NCBI GenBank assembly: GCA_004431415.1
Contig: QPMI01000655.1
Span: 1-64,000 of the forward strand
Reading direction: 5' to 3'
From: Cyanophora paradoxa
Taxonomy: Eukaryota; Glaucocystophyceae; Cyanophorales; Cyanophoraceae
DNA: 64,000 bases
In this document: one piece after another, positions 1-11,605 of the stretch
How positions within the stretch are numbered: the first letter of the stretch is position 1
How the letters are laid out: the number at the start of each line of letters is the position of its first letter
Program-made: the position numbers and the translations under genes
The notes under the pieces: generated by a model
What the model saw: the letters and a program-made list of their open reading frames with translations, nothing else
Databases searched by the model: none
Told to the model about the DNA's origin: nothing

Positions 1-3000
1 GCGGGAGAGGGCCTGGATGCCGAGCCACTTGTTGACGACGAGCGCGTCCCCTTCCACTGCTCGTAGAAGGCCGCCAGCGCCGCCTCCCGCTCCGCCCCGC
101 ACGCCTCCGCGTTGCTCAGCGCCCCAGCGCCGCCAGCTGCGCCCCGCCCCCGCCCTCAGCCCCCGCCGCACGCACGCAGGCACGGGGGCGGGGCGGGCGG
201 GGCGGGGCGGGGCGGGCCTGGTCGGTCATGTTGTCGGCGTCGCGGAACTGGGCGGCGGCGAGGCGGACGGGCTCGGCGTAGTCGGCCTCGGCGGCCCCGC
301 CCGAGGCGAGCTCGACGAGGTAGCCCAGCGCCACGTTGCGCAGGGCGCGCCGGCCCTTGGAGGCGGCGTCCACCGCGTAGGGCCCCCGCGGGGCGTTCTC
401 GCAGTACACCCGCAGCAGCTCGTCGCGCAGCGCCGAGGCGATCTGGCGGCGGCAGCGGCGGGAGACGGCGTGGATGGCGGCGGGGTCGACGGGGGCGGGG
501 GCCATGAGCTGGGCGATGTAGGACTCGGAGGGGAGGGAGAGGAGGGCGGCGAGGAGGCCCTTGGCGCTCTCCTCCGGGGCGGCGAGGGCCTCGGCGAGGA
601 CGGCGCGCAGGGCGCCGAGGTACGCCGCGTCCAGCTCCGCCGCGCTCCCCGCCTGCTCGGCGGCCACCATCCGCAGCATCGTCGCCGCGGCGAGCTGCTG
701 GGCGGCGTCCCAGCGGTTGAAGCCGTCCGAGTCGCGCGCCATGCGGAAGAGCAGGTCGCCCTCCAGCGGCGAGGCGAGGCGCTCGGGGTCGAACTTGAGG
801 GCGACGGGCGCCGAGAAGGAGCGGAGCAGGGAGGGCACGGGGGCCTCCTCGAAGCCGGCGAAGGTCCAGCTCTGCTCCCCCTCCTTGAGCTCGAGCACCG
901 CCTCCGTGGCCCCCGCCTCCATCCCCGCCGGCACGGCCCCCGCGACGATGCGCAGTGGCGAGTCGGCGCCCGTGCTGCGGTCGAGCAGGGCGATCCGCAC
1001 GGGGATGTGCAGGTTCCTCTTGCTCTCCGCCGGCTGGTTCGGCGTCGCCGGGTGCCGCTGCGCCAGCGTCACCGTGAACGTCCCCGCCGCCGCGTCGCTG
1101 CGCCCCGCCCCGCTCAGGCCGGCGCACGATCGGGGCGGGGGCGGGGCCCGGGGCGCACTGGGAGGTTGAGGCGGTGAGGACGGGGGTGCCGGACTGGGAG
1201 TACCAGGTCTTGAACTGGGTGAGGTCGACGCCGGAGGCGTCCTGCATCGCGCCCGCGAAGTCCTCGATGGTCACCGCCTGCCCGTCGTGGCGGGCGAAGT
1301 AGAGGTCCATGCCCCGCCGGAACGCCTCGGCCCCCACCAGCGTGTGGATCATCCGCACCACCTCCGCCCCCTTCTCGTACACCGTCGCCGTCTGCAGCGG
1401 CGCGCGCTCAGCGGGGCGGGGCGGGGCGGGGCAGGGGGGGAGGGGCGGGGGCGTGGGGCGGGGGCGGACGTAGAAGTTGTTGATCTCGATGTACTGGTCG
1501 GGGCGGACGGGGTGGGCCATGGGGGAGGCGTCCTGGGGGAACTGGGCGAGGCGGAGGCGGTTCACGTCGGAGATGCGCTTGAGGGCGCGCGAGCCGCCCA
1601 GCATGTCCCCGGAGAACTCCTGGTCGCGGAACACCGTGAGGCCCTCCTTGAGGGAGAGCTGGAACCAGTCCCGGCACGTCACACGGTTCCCCGTGTAGTT
1701 GTGGAAGTACTGCCGCCCGCCCCCTCCCGTCGGCCCCGGCCGGCTCGGCTCGGCGCGGGGCGGGGCGGGGCGGGGCGGGGCGGGGGGGACCTCGTGGCCG
1801 ATGACGGACTGCACGGCGTCGAAGTCGCCGTCGGTGGCGGTGCGCGGGTCCGCCAGGACGTACTTGTCGTTGAAGATGTTCAGCCCCTTGTTCTCCATCG
1901 CCCCCATCGTGAAGTCCGACACGGCGACGACCATGTACCTGCCCGCCCCGCCGGCGTCAGCCGCGACGAGCCGGACGGGGCGGGGCGGGCGGGGCGGACA
2001 GGTCGAGGTCGTACTCGAGGCCGTAGCGCTCCTCGTCCCAGCGCATCGAGTCCTTGAGGGCCTGCACCGCGTGCCCCACCTGGCCCTCCTTCCCCGCCTC
2101 CACGAAGAAGTGCAGCGCGACCTCCCGCCCCGAGCCCGTCGTGTACGTGTCCGCCACCTTCGCCAGCCGCCCCGCCACCAGCGCGAAGAGGTAGCTCGGC
2201 TTCCGGAAGGGGTCCTCCCACCGCACGAAGTGCCGGCCCCCCTCCAGCTCCCCGCTCTCCACCGGGTTCCCGTTCGACAGCTGCGCCGCCCGCCTCGGCC
2301 GGGGAGCCCCGGGGAGGCGCGCGGCGGGGGCACCAGGTACGGGTACTTGGACTTGTCCGCGATGACCGTCGTCGTGAAGATCGCCATGTTGTCGGGCCTG
2401 CCGGGTGGCGGGGTCGGGGGCGGGGGGCGGGCGGGGTCGGCGGGGCGCAGGGCGGCACCGGTCGTGGAAGAAAGTGATGCGGCGGAAGCCCTCGGCCTCG
2501 CACTGCGTGCAGAAGTTGCCGCTCGACTTGTAGAGCCCCGTCAGCGTCGTGTTCTCCTGCGGCTTGATCCGCGTCTGGATCTCGAGGGTGAAGGAGGCGG
2601 CGGCGGGCGGCTGGGCGATGGCGAGCTTGTGCTCGGTGACGGCGTAGTCGACGCCCTCCACGAGCCGCTTCCCGTCGATGGCGACGTACGCGCACTCCAT
2701 CGCCTCCCCGTCGAGCACCAGCGGCGGCCGCCCCGCCAGCCCCTCCCGCGCCTTCAACACCGACTTCGCCGTCACGAGCGTCACCTGCGCACCCCGCGCT
2801 CGTCGGGGCGCTTCACGCGGGGCGCATGCAAGCGCGCCGGCTGACCTCCTCGCCGAGCTCGAACTTGAGATCGACGGTGTCGAACTGGTAGTCGAGGGGC
2901 TTGTAGTCCTTCAGATAAATCGTCCGCACCACGGACGCCTCCTCCGCGAGCTTCTGCGCCTCCACGAGCGCCGGCGGCACCGTGGCTGTCGCGCCGGACT

Positions 3001-3283
3001 CCGCCGCCTCGCATCGCGGCACCACGCGGAACTCTCGCAGGTTGCCTGCGCTCGAGTCCGGCGTCAGCACGCCGCAGCGCGGGCACAGGGGCGCGACCAC
3101 GTGCGCACGGGCAGATGAGTGGCCGAGGAGTGCGGGACGCCGAGCCTGCCCAAGAAACGTGGAAGCGGACGAAGAGAGGGGCTGCGCTCCGCTCGAGAAG
3201 ACGGCCCGCCGTGCGGCGGAAATGGCGGCGGCGTGCTGAACGTGGGGCCGTGCCAACGCCCTCAGGTGGGGCGCGGCAATCAT
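1..3283 (-). CDS. pepN: M1-family alanyl aminopeptidase, PepN type (C-terminus beyond window)
   Basis: Zinc metallopeptidase that removes N-terminal amino acids from peptides. About ten exons read from 3283 down to base 1 and follow bacterial/plant PepN closely: [11 protein letters not shown] near 2920, the substrate-anchoring GAMENKG motif near 1900, then a zinc site split by an intron (VIGHE at about 1795, continuing YFHNYTGNR near 1690, together HExxH) with the downstream Glu in [14 protein letters not shown] near 1640, and [16 protein letters not shown] near 1360. The alpha-helical C-terminal domain ends in NNMTDQ near 220 and a last partial exon to base 1. The leader from Met 3283 ([16 protein letters not shown]..., Arg/Ser/Ala-rich, few acids) looks like an organelle transit peptide; an in-frame Met at 3340 is an alternative start. 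The final exon (136 downward) is out of frame by one base unless a G is restored at 122-125. The family call is secure; localisation is inferred. Confidence 0.93.
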
Positions 3284-3386
3284 GCGGAGGTTCACCACGC
3301 GGCCGGCGAGCGGCACGCTGAAGGCCGTGCGATCCGCCATCTTCTTAGGAGGGGCGGGAGTAAGGATGGGTATAGGAAGATCAAAC

Positions 3387-5645
3387 ATGGCGCGGCTCTT
3401 CGCCCTCGTTGCGTACACGGCGCTGCTGCTTGCCGCGCATGCGCTCGCTACATCCCCTCACGACCCCGACCCGCGCGAGCCGTACCTATACTTTTCGGAG
3501 CGCCTTTCGGAGCAGCTGGCCGCGGATGCCACCAGCTCCGAATTTGCGAGGTCCGGCGCTGGATTCGAATTCGGCTTTCGTTTATGAAACATAGATGTTC
3601 GAATTCCTCGCAGTCGAGCGCTCGCTACGGCGCATGTCGCCGTCGCGCGCGCCTTCTCTAAACAGCAAGCGGCGGCGCTCTCACCGAAGATGACCGCGCT
3701 GCTTCCTGCGAGCACGCTCCACGCAATCTTCTACCAGCTCTATTCTCTCTGCCGCACGCGGTACGAGCTCACGCCGTTTCTGAACAATGTATTCGAGGTG
3801 CGCTTGATCGCGTATATCGTGGTTGATTGTAAAGCGTATCATGTCTCATGACATGCAGGAAGCTGCGCGATTCGACGAGGTGCGGAGCCGCGCAGTCCCT
3901 GCGCCGCGATTGCGTCGCAGAAGGAGCCTCTTGGAGCGCGGGGCGGCGGCGCATTACGATTTAGCGCGGGGCGGCGGCGCATTACGGCACGGGGGCGCAG
4001 GTGGAGGCACGGATAGCCCTGGAACGCGGGCGCGCCGCGGCACAGGAGATGCTTGCGGATCGCGTGAGCGACGGTTCCCTCATCCTGCGGATGGTTCGGC
4101 GCGCTTTGCTCTGCGCACGTGCGCTTGCTGACCTCGTCCCAGTACAAGTTCAAGCGCTCGCCGGGGCGCTGGCGCCCTGTCCCGCCTCTCTACCTCACGA
4201 CGCGTGCGGGACCGTCCCTCTCGTGCAGTCAGAGCGCCGACTGGCAGGGACCAGCGGGCATCACGGGCTGGGGGCGGGTGGCCCCATTCAACGCCGGGCC
4301 GATCCCCTTCAGCCTCGGCGGCCCACCCAGCCTTGACGGCATGCACTAGTAAGTCTCCCGCGATCGGGGGCCCGCTTCTCGCGCCGAGCGCTGATCGCGG
4401 TCCCGGGCCGCGCAGCGCGCTGGCGGTGAACCTGACGCGCTCGCACGGCGGCGCGCACAGCGCCTACCGGACCCCCGAGGACGAGGAGCGCGTCGTCTAC
4501 TGGTCCGCACCTCGCGCGCTCCTCCGGCCGCGCCGCGCCCGCGGCCGCGCCGCGCCGCGGGCGCGTCCAGCCGGCGCGCGCAGGCACTTTGCCGGGTTTC
4601 CGGCGGCGCTGCAGCTGCTGGCGGGGCGCTGGCGCGGGCGCGGCGGCTGCCGGTGGCGGAGGCGGCGCGGCTGATGGCGCTGGTGGCGGCGGCGGTGGCG
4701 GACGCGCAGGTCGAGACAAGCCGCAACGAGGACCTCCACGACGCCTGGCGCCCCGTCTCCGCCATCCGCGCCGGTCCCCGCCAGGCCCCGCCACCACCCG
4801 CCCCGCCCGTTCCTCTCCTCCGCCCCCGACGCGCCTCCTCGTGGCGGGGCAGGGATCCCCTCGAACCCCTTCGCGGGAGGCCTGCAGGACGGCGCCTGGC
4901 GGCCCTTCATGGACGCGTTCAGCCGGGAGTACCCCTCGGGCCACGCCGCCCGCGTCGCCGCCGCCTTTCGGCGCGCCCCGTGCTCCCGCGCCGGCGCCGG
5001 GGCCGGGGGCGACCTCGGGCGGGGCGCAGGGCGGCGGAGCTTTTCTTCGGGACGGACCGCCTCGCCTTCAACTTCACCCCGCCCGCCCCGCCGCCCTCCC
5101 GTCCGCATCGTGCGCCCCGGCCGCGGCGCGCTCCCCGGCGGGCGCGCGGGGGCGAGGCGGGGCGGGGCAGCGGGCGCGGGCGTACGCGTCCCTCTCGGAG
5201 GCGGCCGACGAGGCCTACCGTAGCCGCCTCTTCGCCGGCGCGCCCCGCCCGCCCCGCCCCGCGCCCGCCCAGCCCCGAGCCCCGCCCGCTGCAGGCGTCC
5301 ACTTCCCCTTCAGCCTTGCCGACGGGCGGCGGGCGGGACTCCACGCCGCCAAGATCGCGTTCGACGCCCTCGGGGCCCCGGGGCGGCGCCCCGCACCGAG
5401 CCGCCCGTGCCGGGGCAGGGCGCTGCGGAGGCGGGGACGGGGGGGCGGAGGTGGTTGCGCAGTGGCACGCGGCGGAGGCGCTGCCGGCGGGCCCCTGGCG
5501 GCGGCCCGACCCCGACAGCGCGGCGGCGGAGGGCACCTTCCCCCTCCTCCCCGAGGCCGCCGGCGGGGAAGGCGGCCGAGGCGCCTCCCCGCCGGCGGCC
5601 GGCCTCCTCCGCGGCAGCTGCGGCCACGGCATAGGGAGTGCGTGA
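3387..5645 (+). CDS. Secreted vanadium-dependent haloperoxidase / PAP2-family enzyme
   Basis: Starts with a clear signal peptide (MARLFALVAYTALLLAAHA), so probably secreted or endomembrane. Exons follow at about 3597-3800 (helical, ending LTPFLNNVFE), 3861-3881, 4006-4060, 4141-4350 (YKFKRSPGRWRPVPP, GPIPFSLGGP), 4420-4500 and 4570-4770, the last ending EDLHDAWRPVSAIR, which matches the WRPxTAIR block of bacterial and algal vanadium haloperoxidases. The exon from 4853 holds SREYPSGHAARVAAAF; the SGH histidine is the family's acid-base residue. A later exon near 5300 has GVHFPFSLADGRRAG, matching the GxHF block beside the vanadate pocket. Known members oxidise halides with peroxide or dephosphorylate; which applies here cannot be read from sequence. 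Its start lies 104 bases from that of pepN on the other strand. Small exons at 3860-4140 are tentative. Confidence 0.85.
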
Positions 5646-5693
5646 TCGCGATGGGTAGGCTAGACAGCGTGCGACACTTGATTCGAAGGCAGG

Positions 5694-8600
5694 CTAGCGT
5701 GCGGGGCGGCGGGCGGGGCCGGGGTCGGGGGCCCAGGGCTGGCGGCACTGGGGGCAGCGCTTGAGCTGTATGACGGCGTAGGAGGCGCAGGGGCGGTGGA
5801 AGCTCGCCCCGCAGCCCAGCGGCCCCTCGTGCGTGTACAGCTCCTTCCGCGACGGCGCCGCCCCGCCCGCCCCCAGCGGCCCCAGGCACGACCCGCACCG
5901 GCCCCGCAGCTCTGCACACAGTCAGGAGAAGAGCGGAGGAGGGGCGGAGGCCGCTCGCACCGGCGGGAGCGCTGGAGGAGGCGGCGCCTTCGCGGGAGGG
6001 CGGGCGCGGGGCCGGGGGCCGCGCGGGGGCGGGGGCGGGTCCGGGGGAGGCCCCGCGGGCGACGACCTCGCTGGTGTGCAGGAGGAAGAGCCAGGAGCCC
6101 GGCGGGCCGTCCTGCTTCCCCCGCGCCTGCGCACGCGTCGTGCGTCGGGCGGGAGGCCAGGGAAGGGGCGGGGCGGGGGCGGACGCGGCCGAGGGCGCGG
6201 AAGCAGCCGCTGCAGGAGACGCTCCACAAGTCGAACAGCGTCCCGTTCCCCGTCCGCGCCCGCGTCAGCTGCGCCTCCAGCCTGCGCCGACCCGCTCGGG
6301 GGAGCTCCAAACAAGGCGCCGGCGGGGCGGACCGGACGCGGGGGTAGAGAGAGGAGAGAAGGTCGTTGAGGTCGGCGTGGGGGTACGCCTCCGCGTGCTT
6401 CACGAGGGGCCGCCCGCAGCCGCCGCACGCGTACGAGAGCGCCCCCGAGCCCGTCGAGGCCCCGGACCCCAGCCCGAGGCCCGGGCGCGGCCCCGACGCC
6501 CCGGCCGCCCCGCCCCGCGGCCGCTGGCTCTCGAGCGAGGGCGGGCCCTCGGGCGGCACGGGCGTCGGCGAGGCGCGCGGGGCCTCCATGAGGGGCGCCG
6601 AGCGCGGCCGCCCGATCTCCCCAGAGACGGGGCCCGCCGCCGGGCCGCGCCGGCCTCCTCCGGAGCGGCGCCTGGCGGCGTGCTCCCGTGCACGCGCACG
6701 CTGCCCGTGTCCGAGTCGCTCTGCGCCGCCGCTCGGGCGCCGGCGGGGGCGGCGGGGGCGGCGCGGGAGAGCGCACGTCTTCTGCGGTTCTGGTGCCGGC
6801 GGCTTCTGCGGCGGCGGCCTCCGCAGCCTCAGCGGCGGCGGCGGCGGCGGAAGCCTCGAAACCAGTGGCGAGGCGGCGGGCGGGGCTGCTGAGGAGGGAC
6901 TGCTCGAGGTTCGCTGCGGCGGCCGGCGAGGGGCGGCGGGCGGGGAGGAGGCGGGGAGGGGCGGCGGGGCGGGGCGGGGTGGCGGCGGCGGAGCGTGGCG
7001 GGGCGGGCGGGGCGGGGAGGCGGGGCCCTCGGGCCGAAGAGGAGGCGGCGCGGTGGTCGAGGTCCTCCGAGAGGGAGATGCGCTTGCGCAGGCGGCGCCC
7101 GCCCGGCGAGGCCGCCCCGCCGCCCCCAGGGGCCGCACGGGGAGCCCTCCACGGAGGCCCCCGCGGGGGCCGCCGAGGCCGGCCCTCGCCCGGCGGCGGG
7201 GCACGGGCGAGCTCCGCCGCCGCAGCGCAGCGGCGAGGCCGGGGGAGCGCAGCAGCGGCGGGGCGGGAGCACGAGCGCCCCTCCGCGAGCGCCTCGGCCG
7301 AGGGCGGGCGCGAGAAGCGCGCGGGCGGCTGCGCCGGTCCCGAGGGGCCGTCCGTGGAGTCGGGCGCCCCGCCGGCCTGGCGGGGCTCTGCGAGGAGAGG
7401 CCGGCCCGTGGGGCGTCCGGGGCGGAGGCGGCGGCCGCCCCGCGGCCCGCTCGGGGCTCGACCCGCCGCTCTCCAGCTGAGGGGAGGAGGCCGGGTGCCG
7501 GCGGGCCGGGGCGGCGGGCCCCCCGCGGGCTCGTCGGGGCGGGGCCCGTAGCGCTCGCGGCGAAGATTCTGGGCGAGCTCGCGCAGCTGCCGCCGCTTGG
7601 CCGCCGCCGCCCCTTCCCCCGGCCCCGCCGGCGGGCTCGCCAGCACGATCTCCGCCTGCGTCCGCCGCCGCCCTCCCGCCCCGCCGGCGACGGCGGCGCC
7701 GGCGCGGCCGCCGCCGGCGAGAGGGCGGCGCGTCCCCGACGCTGCGGCGGCGGGCCATGCCCGGGAGGGCGGCTCGGGCGCCGGCGAGGCGGGGCTCTGA
7801 GGGGCGTCGGAGCTGCTCCGCCGGCGTAGGCGCGCCCCGCCGGGAGGCCGTCCGGCGAGGGCGGGCTCAGGGCGGAGGGCGAGGGGGCCTCCTGCAGGGA
7901 GGGCCCGCCTCGGGGGCAGGCGGCGGGGCGGGCGGCGGGGCGTCGGCGGCCGCCTCCGGGGCGTCCGCCTCGTGGCGGAGGCGTATGGGGCGGCCCATGG
8001 CCTCCAGGCTCCGCTCGTAGCCCCTGCGGGGCGCATGAGGGGCGCCGCGGCGGGGCGGGGACGGGCGCGGCGGACGGGGGCGGACCGCAGGGTCTCGACG
8101 ACGGCCTCCATGGCGGGCCGCCGCGCCGGCTCCTGCGGGGCCTCAGCGCCGGCGGGCGGGCGCGAGGCGGCGGGGTGCAAGCGGGCCTGGTGCCAGCACT
8201 GCTCGATGATGGAGCGGAGGACGGGGTCGGCGGTGGCGGGGATCGGCAGCCGCTTGCCCCGGTCCAGGACGAACCTGCCACCCGGTGACTCCCCGGGGCT
8301 GAGCGGGGGGGCGAGGGGCGCCAGACCGCTCGATGGCGCGCTCCTCCTTGGCCTCCTTGAAGGGGACCTCGCGGGTCACGATCTGGCGGCGCCGCGTGAG
8401 GCCGGCGGGGGCGGGGGGCGCGGGGGCGGAGGGGGCGGGGGGCGTGCCTCCCAGAGGAGGGTGCCGAAGCTGAAGACGTCGCTCTTGGCGGTGTAGGGGC
8501 GGAGGTCCATCACCTCGGGGGCCATCCACGGGTAGCTCCCCACGATCTCCCGCCCCGAGGCCCCCGCCCCCGCCCCCGCCGTCGCCCGCTTCACCGTCGC

Positions 8601-9215
8601 CAGCCCGAGGTCCCCCAGCTTGGCGACGAGCTCGGGGCGCCACCGCACCATCACGTTCAGACTCTTGACGTCCCGGTGCAGCACCGGCCGCAGCTGGTTG
8701 TGCATGAACGAGAGCGCGCACGCCACCTGCCGCGCGATCCGCACGCGCGCCAGCAGCGGCAGCTCCCGCCGGCTCGCCAGCACAGCGCCCAGGTCCTCGT
8801 CCATCTGCCGCCGGCCGCGTCGGCGACGGCGGGCGGCCCGCGGGCGGGGCGAGCGAGCGCACGCGCTCCATGACGAGGCGGAAGGGGGACTTGGCCGTCT
8901 GGACGCCGATGACCTGCACGACGTACTCCGAGCGCAGCGACGCCTGCGTGTCCAGCTCGTCCAGGAAGTCCTCCAGCTCGCTCGAACTCGCCCCCCAGTG
9001 CAGCTCCTTGATGGCGCATGGCTCTCCGAAGTACGTGCCGGCCCACACGACCCCATACGCGCCGCTCGCAATGCGCGCCCCTGTAGAATTGCGCGCGTAA
9101 GCGTCGGCGGCGGCGACAGCGCCGCCTCCCGCCACGGAGTACGCTCCTGGCCAAGCTTGCGAGCGCGCTCCGCACCTTTGATCAGATACGCGGGATTAAC
9201 CTCCAGCGACCTCAT
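5694..9215 (-). CDS. TKL-like protein kinase with C-terminal Cys/His zinc-binding region
   Basis: A 13-codon first exon (MRSLEVNPAYLIK) joins across a GT-AG intron to the glycine loop GARIASGAYGVVWAG near 9090. The invariant Lys is in CAIKEL (9010). The catalytic loop HRDVKSLNVMV lies near 8665, the magnesium loop reads DLG instead of DFG near 8610, and WMAPEVMDL, KSDVFSFGTLLWEA follow. This order and wording fit the tyrosine-kinase-like Ser/Thr group. The C-lobe ends with CWHQARLHPAASR/RRPAMEAVVETL near 8110-8200. About 1.5 kb of Pro/Arg/Ala/Ser-rich low complexity follows. The last 800 bases encode paired cysteines: CGGCGRPL near 6420, VSCSGCF near 6200, and a final exon with CGSC, GCGASFHRPC and CPQCRQPW, a RING-like spacing. 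The stop codon TAG is at 5694. Exon borders in the low-complexity part are uncertain. A kinase joined to a possible ubiquitin-ligase-like finger is inferred, not proven. Confidence 0.85.
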
Positions 9216-9601
9216 CTTGCTCGACTCGCTTCACCGCAAGCGCTCTCGCGGCGGCCAGCACTGGTAACCGCCGGAGCGCGAAAGGCGCTTGCAACCAATG
9301 CTAGTAACTCATGGGAGCTGTACCCGCTGTACCCGCGCTGTACTTTGGGAGCCCCGGGTTCCGTCCAACCGGGCCTGCGAGGCAGTCGCTTGAAACCTGC
9401 CGTGCTGTACCCCAGAGACCCGGGTACGCCACGCGACGCGACAAGTGGGGAGTGCCTGCGACAAGTGGGGAGTGCCCGCGACGCGACAAGTGGCGAGTGC
9501 CTGGCCGGCGCAAAGGAGTCGAAGAGCTCAGCGGGGCGGCGCCAGCCAGGGAAAAGCCAGGAGTGGACGGGGCGAAGCGTTTGAGCGGCGTTGCGGCAGC
9601 G
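9216..9601. promoter_or_regulatory. Divergent intergenic region between kinase and SREK1-like gene
   Basis: These 386 bases separate two start codons pointing away from each other, so both promoters must lie here or overlap the genes. I see no TATA box. The region holds the direct repeats listed separately and a GCTGTACCCG-type repeat near 9316-9340. Open frames cross it, but none has conserved content. Confidence 0.5.
9438..9501. repeat. Three direct copies of GCGACAAGTGGGGAGTGCC
   Basis: Copies start at 9438, 9458 and 9483. The first two are identical over 19 bases and the third has one change (GTGGCGAG). Spacing is 20 and 25 bases. They lie about 100-165 bases upstream of the SREK1-like start codon, so they could be repeated factor-binding sites or just a small tandem duplication. 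Confidence 0.85.
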
Positions 9602-11486
9602 ATGTCGCGCGTTTTCGTTTCCAACGTGTCGCCTTCAGTCTCGGAAGCCAACCTCAACGAGTTCTTCTCGTTCTGCTCCAGCGGATCGTGGATCAAGCTG
9701 CAACTGCACGGAACGTACGCACTGCTCGCGGCCGCTGACATTCCCGTTCACAGCCCCGCTGAACATCCTGTCACAGTGCCCCGGATGGTTCGCGTAGCTA
9801 CGTCGTTGAATTCGGAGCCGACGCTTCTGCAAGCATCGCTGTCCTTCTGAACGGTTCGTGCCAGCTCGATCGTGCGCTCACGTTCGCTTGCTCACGAAAG
9901 CCGCAGGCACGGAGTTGCTGGTAGCTCCCGCTTTGTTTGCGCGCTCCGCCGTGCCGCGGGCTCACTTCTTCGTGCAGGACCGCAAGATAGCGATATCGCC
10001 TACGATACCGCCGCCCCCAACGGTGTCGCACGCTCCGGCTGCGGTTAGTTCTAGCCCGCAGCCCCTCGCAACAGTTCCTCCAGGATCAGCCCCCCTTGCG
10101 CCGTATCCGTCTTCGGGAGCCCCCGTGAACGTGAACCCTAACAAGGTTCGGAAGTTGGCGCCTCCTGTTTCCAACGCCTCATCGCTTTGTATGCAGGCGG
10201 ATGAGGTGGCCAGGACGCTCTACGTTGGAAACATCGCGAACAGCATCACGGACGAGCAGCTCCGCCAGTTCTTTTCGGTCTTTGGCAAGATTGTCTTTCT
10301 CCGTGTTGCTGGGCAGGAGGTGCCGAGGCTGGAGCTGTGAGCACCGCGTCCGCCGCTGACAACTCTGCAGTCGTCGAACCTCAGCCGCTATGCCTTTGTG
10401 GAATTTGAACAGCTGTTCATGGCGGACACGGCCCTCGCCGCGAACGGGACGCTCCTCGGCGGCAACGCCCTCAAGTGAGCGTGCCGCCTCCGCCCGCTGG
10501 CGCACCGCGGGCCGACGCGGCGCAGGGTGATGAAGTCGAAGAACCCTTTGGTCAAGAAGCCCGAAGAGATTGGGGGGCCCAAGACGGTTAGCAGCGCGAT
10601 GCGCGAGGTCGAGAAGGCCCGCGTCCGCCTTGAGCGCAAGCTCGCCGGCCTGCCTCCGCTCACCCCGGAAGAAGAAGGTTCGTTTGCCCCGCGCCGCCCT
10701 CGCGCCCACCGCTAACGGCCGCGCAGAGCGCATGTTCAGCGGCTCGAGCGGGCCGGAAAATGCGAGGCCATCGCCGCCCGACCGGGATCGCCGCATGCCG
10801 CGCAGCCCGCCGCCACCTAGGAGGCGCTCGCGGGAACGCAGCCGGTCTCGGGACTGGAGGCGCAGCCGCAGCCGCGACCGCAGCCGCGACCGCAAGCGGA
10901 GCCGGAGCAGGAGCCGCCGCAGGTCCGCTACCCTGCCGCCCTCGCGTGCCGCCGGCGGAGGGCTGAAGGCGCCGGCTCAGGTCGCCCGGGCGGGATCGCA
11001 AGCGGTCGCGGAGCCGGAGCCGGTCGCGGGATCGCAAGCGTGACGACAAGTCCCGGGACGAGAGGGACAAGTCGCGCAAGGACGACGAGAAGAAGGAGCG
11101 CAAGGACGACGAGAAGAAAGATCGCAAGGACGACGGGAAGAAAGATCGGAAGCGCAGCAGGTCGAAGAGCCGGGACAGGGACCGGAAGCGCGACAAGGAC
11201 GACAAGAAGAAGGACGAAACCAAAGAGGAGAGGGAAGCTCGCAGGTGCGCGGGGATTCGGGGGCGCGCGCGACTGGAATGCCGGCGTGACCCCTTCGCCG
11301 CGCAGGGAAAAGCGTAGGAAAGAGAAGGAGGAGAAGCGGGCGAAAGAGAAGGAGAGCAAGGAGGGGGGCAAGGCCGAGGGCGGGGACGGCGCCAAGCCTG
11401 CCGAAGCGCTCGCCGACAAGCCTGCCGAAGCACCTGCAGACAAGCCTGCCGATGCGCCCGCCGCGGAGCCAGCCAAGGCGGAGTAG
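9602..11486 (+). CDS. SREK1: SR-type splicing regulator, SREK1-like (two RRM regions plus RS domain)
   Basis: Nuclear pre-mRNA splicing regulator by homology. The first exon encodes an RRM start (MSRVFVSNVSPSVSEANL). It continues in an exon near 9785-9850 (SYVVEFGADASASIAVLLNG) and one from about 9910 (ELLVAPA). After a Pro/Ser linker, a second RRM begins at about 10200 with RTLYVGNIANSITDEQLRQFF and continues near 10375-10480 with RYAFVEFEQLFMADTALA and NGTLLGGNALK. The conserved post-RRM segment follows (MKSKNPLVKKPEE, SSAMREVEKARVRLERKL), matching the human SREK1/SRrp86 order. The rest is an Arg/Ser domain (10735-11040), then Lys/Asp/Glu/Arg repeats and a tail of repeated PAEAxADKPA units, ending at TAG 11484. 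Introns are short and exon-exon phases close correctly. Family assignment is firm; orthology to SREK1 rather than another RS protein is likely. Confidence 0.85.
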
Positions 11487-11605
11487 GCAGCGAACCCTTC
11501 AGGGCCTGTACTTTCAGATTTACACATGTCGTCAATACATGCCTGCAGTTGGTGCCTATAGCTCGCTCCACAAGACCGCGGCTGGCTGCTCGCTCGGCAC
11601 CCTTC

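Noticed and set aside
156..2387. Very long overlapping frames rich in Arg/Pro/Ala/Gly across the whole window
   Set aside because: They are shadows of conserved exons or read through introns. The conserved protein always lies in another frame.
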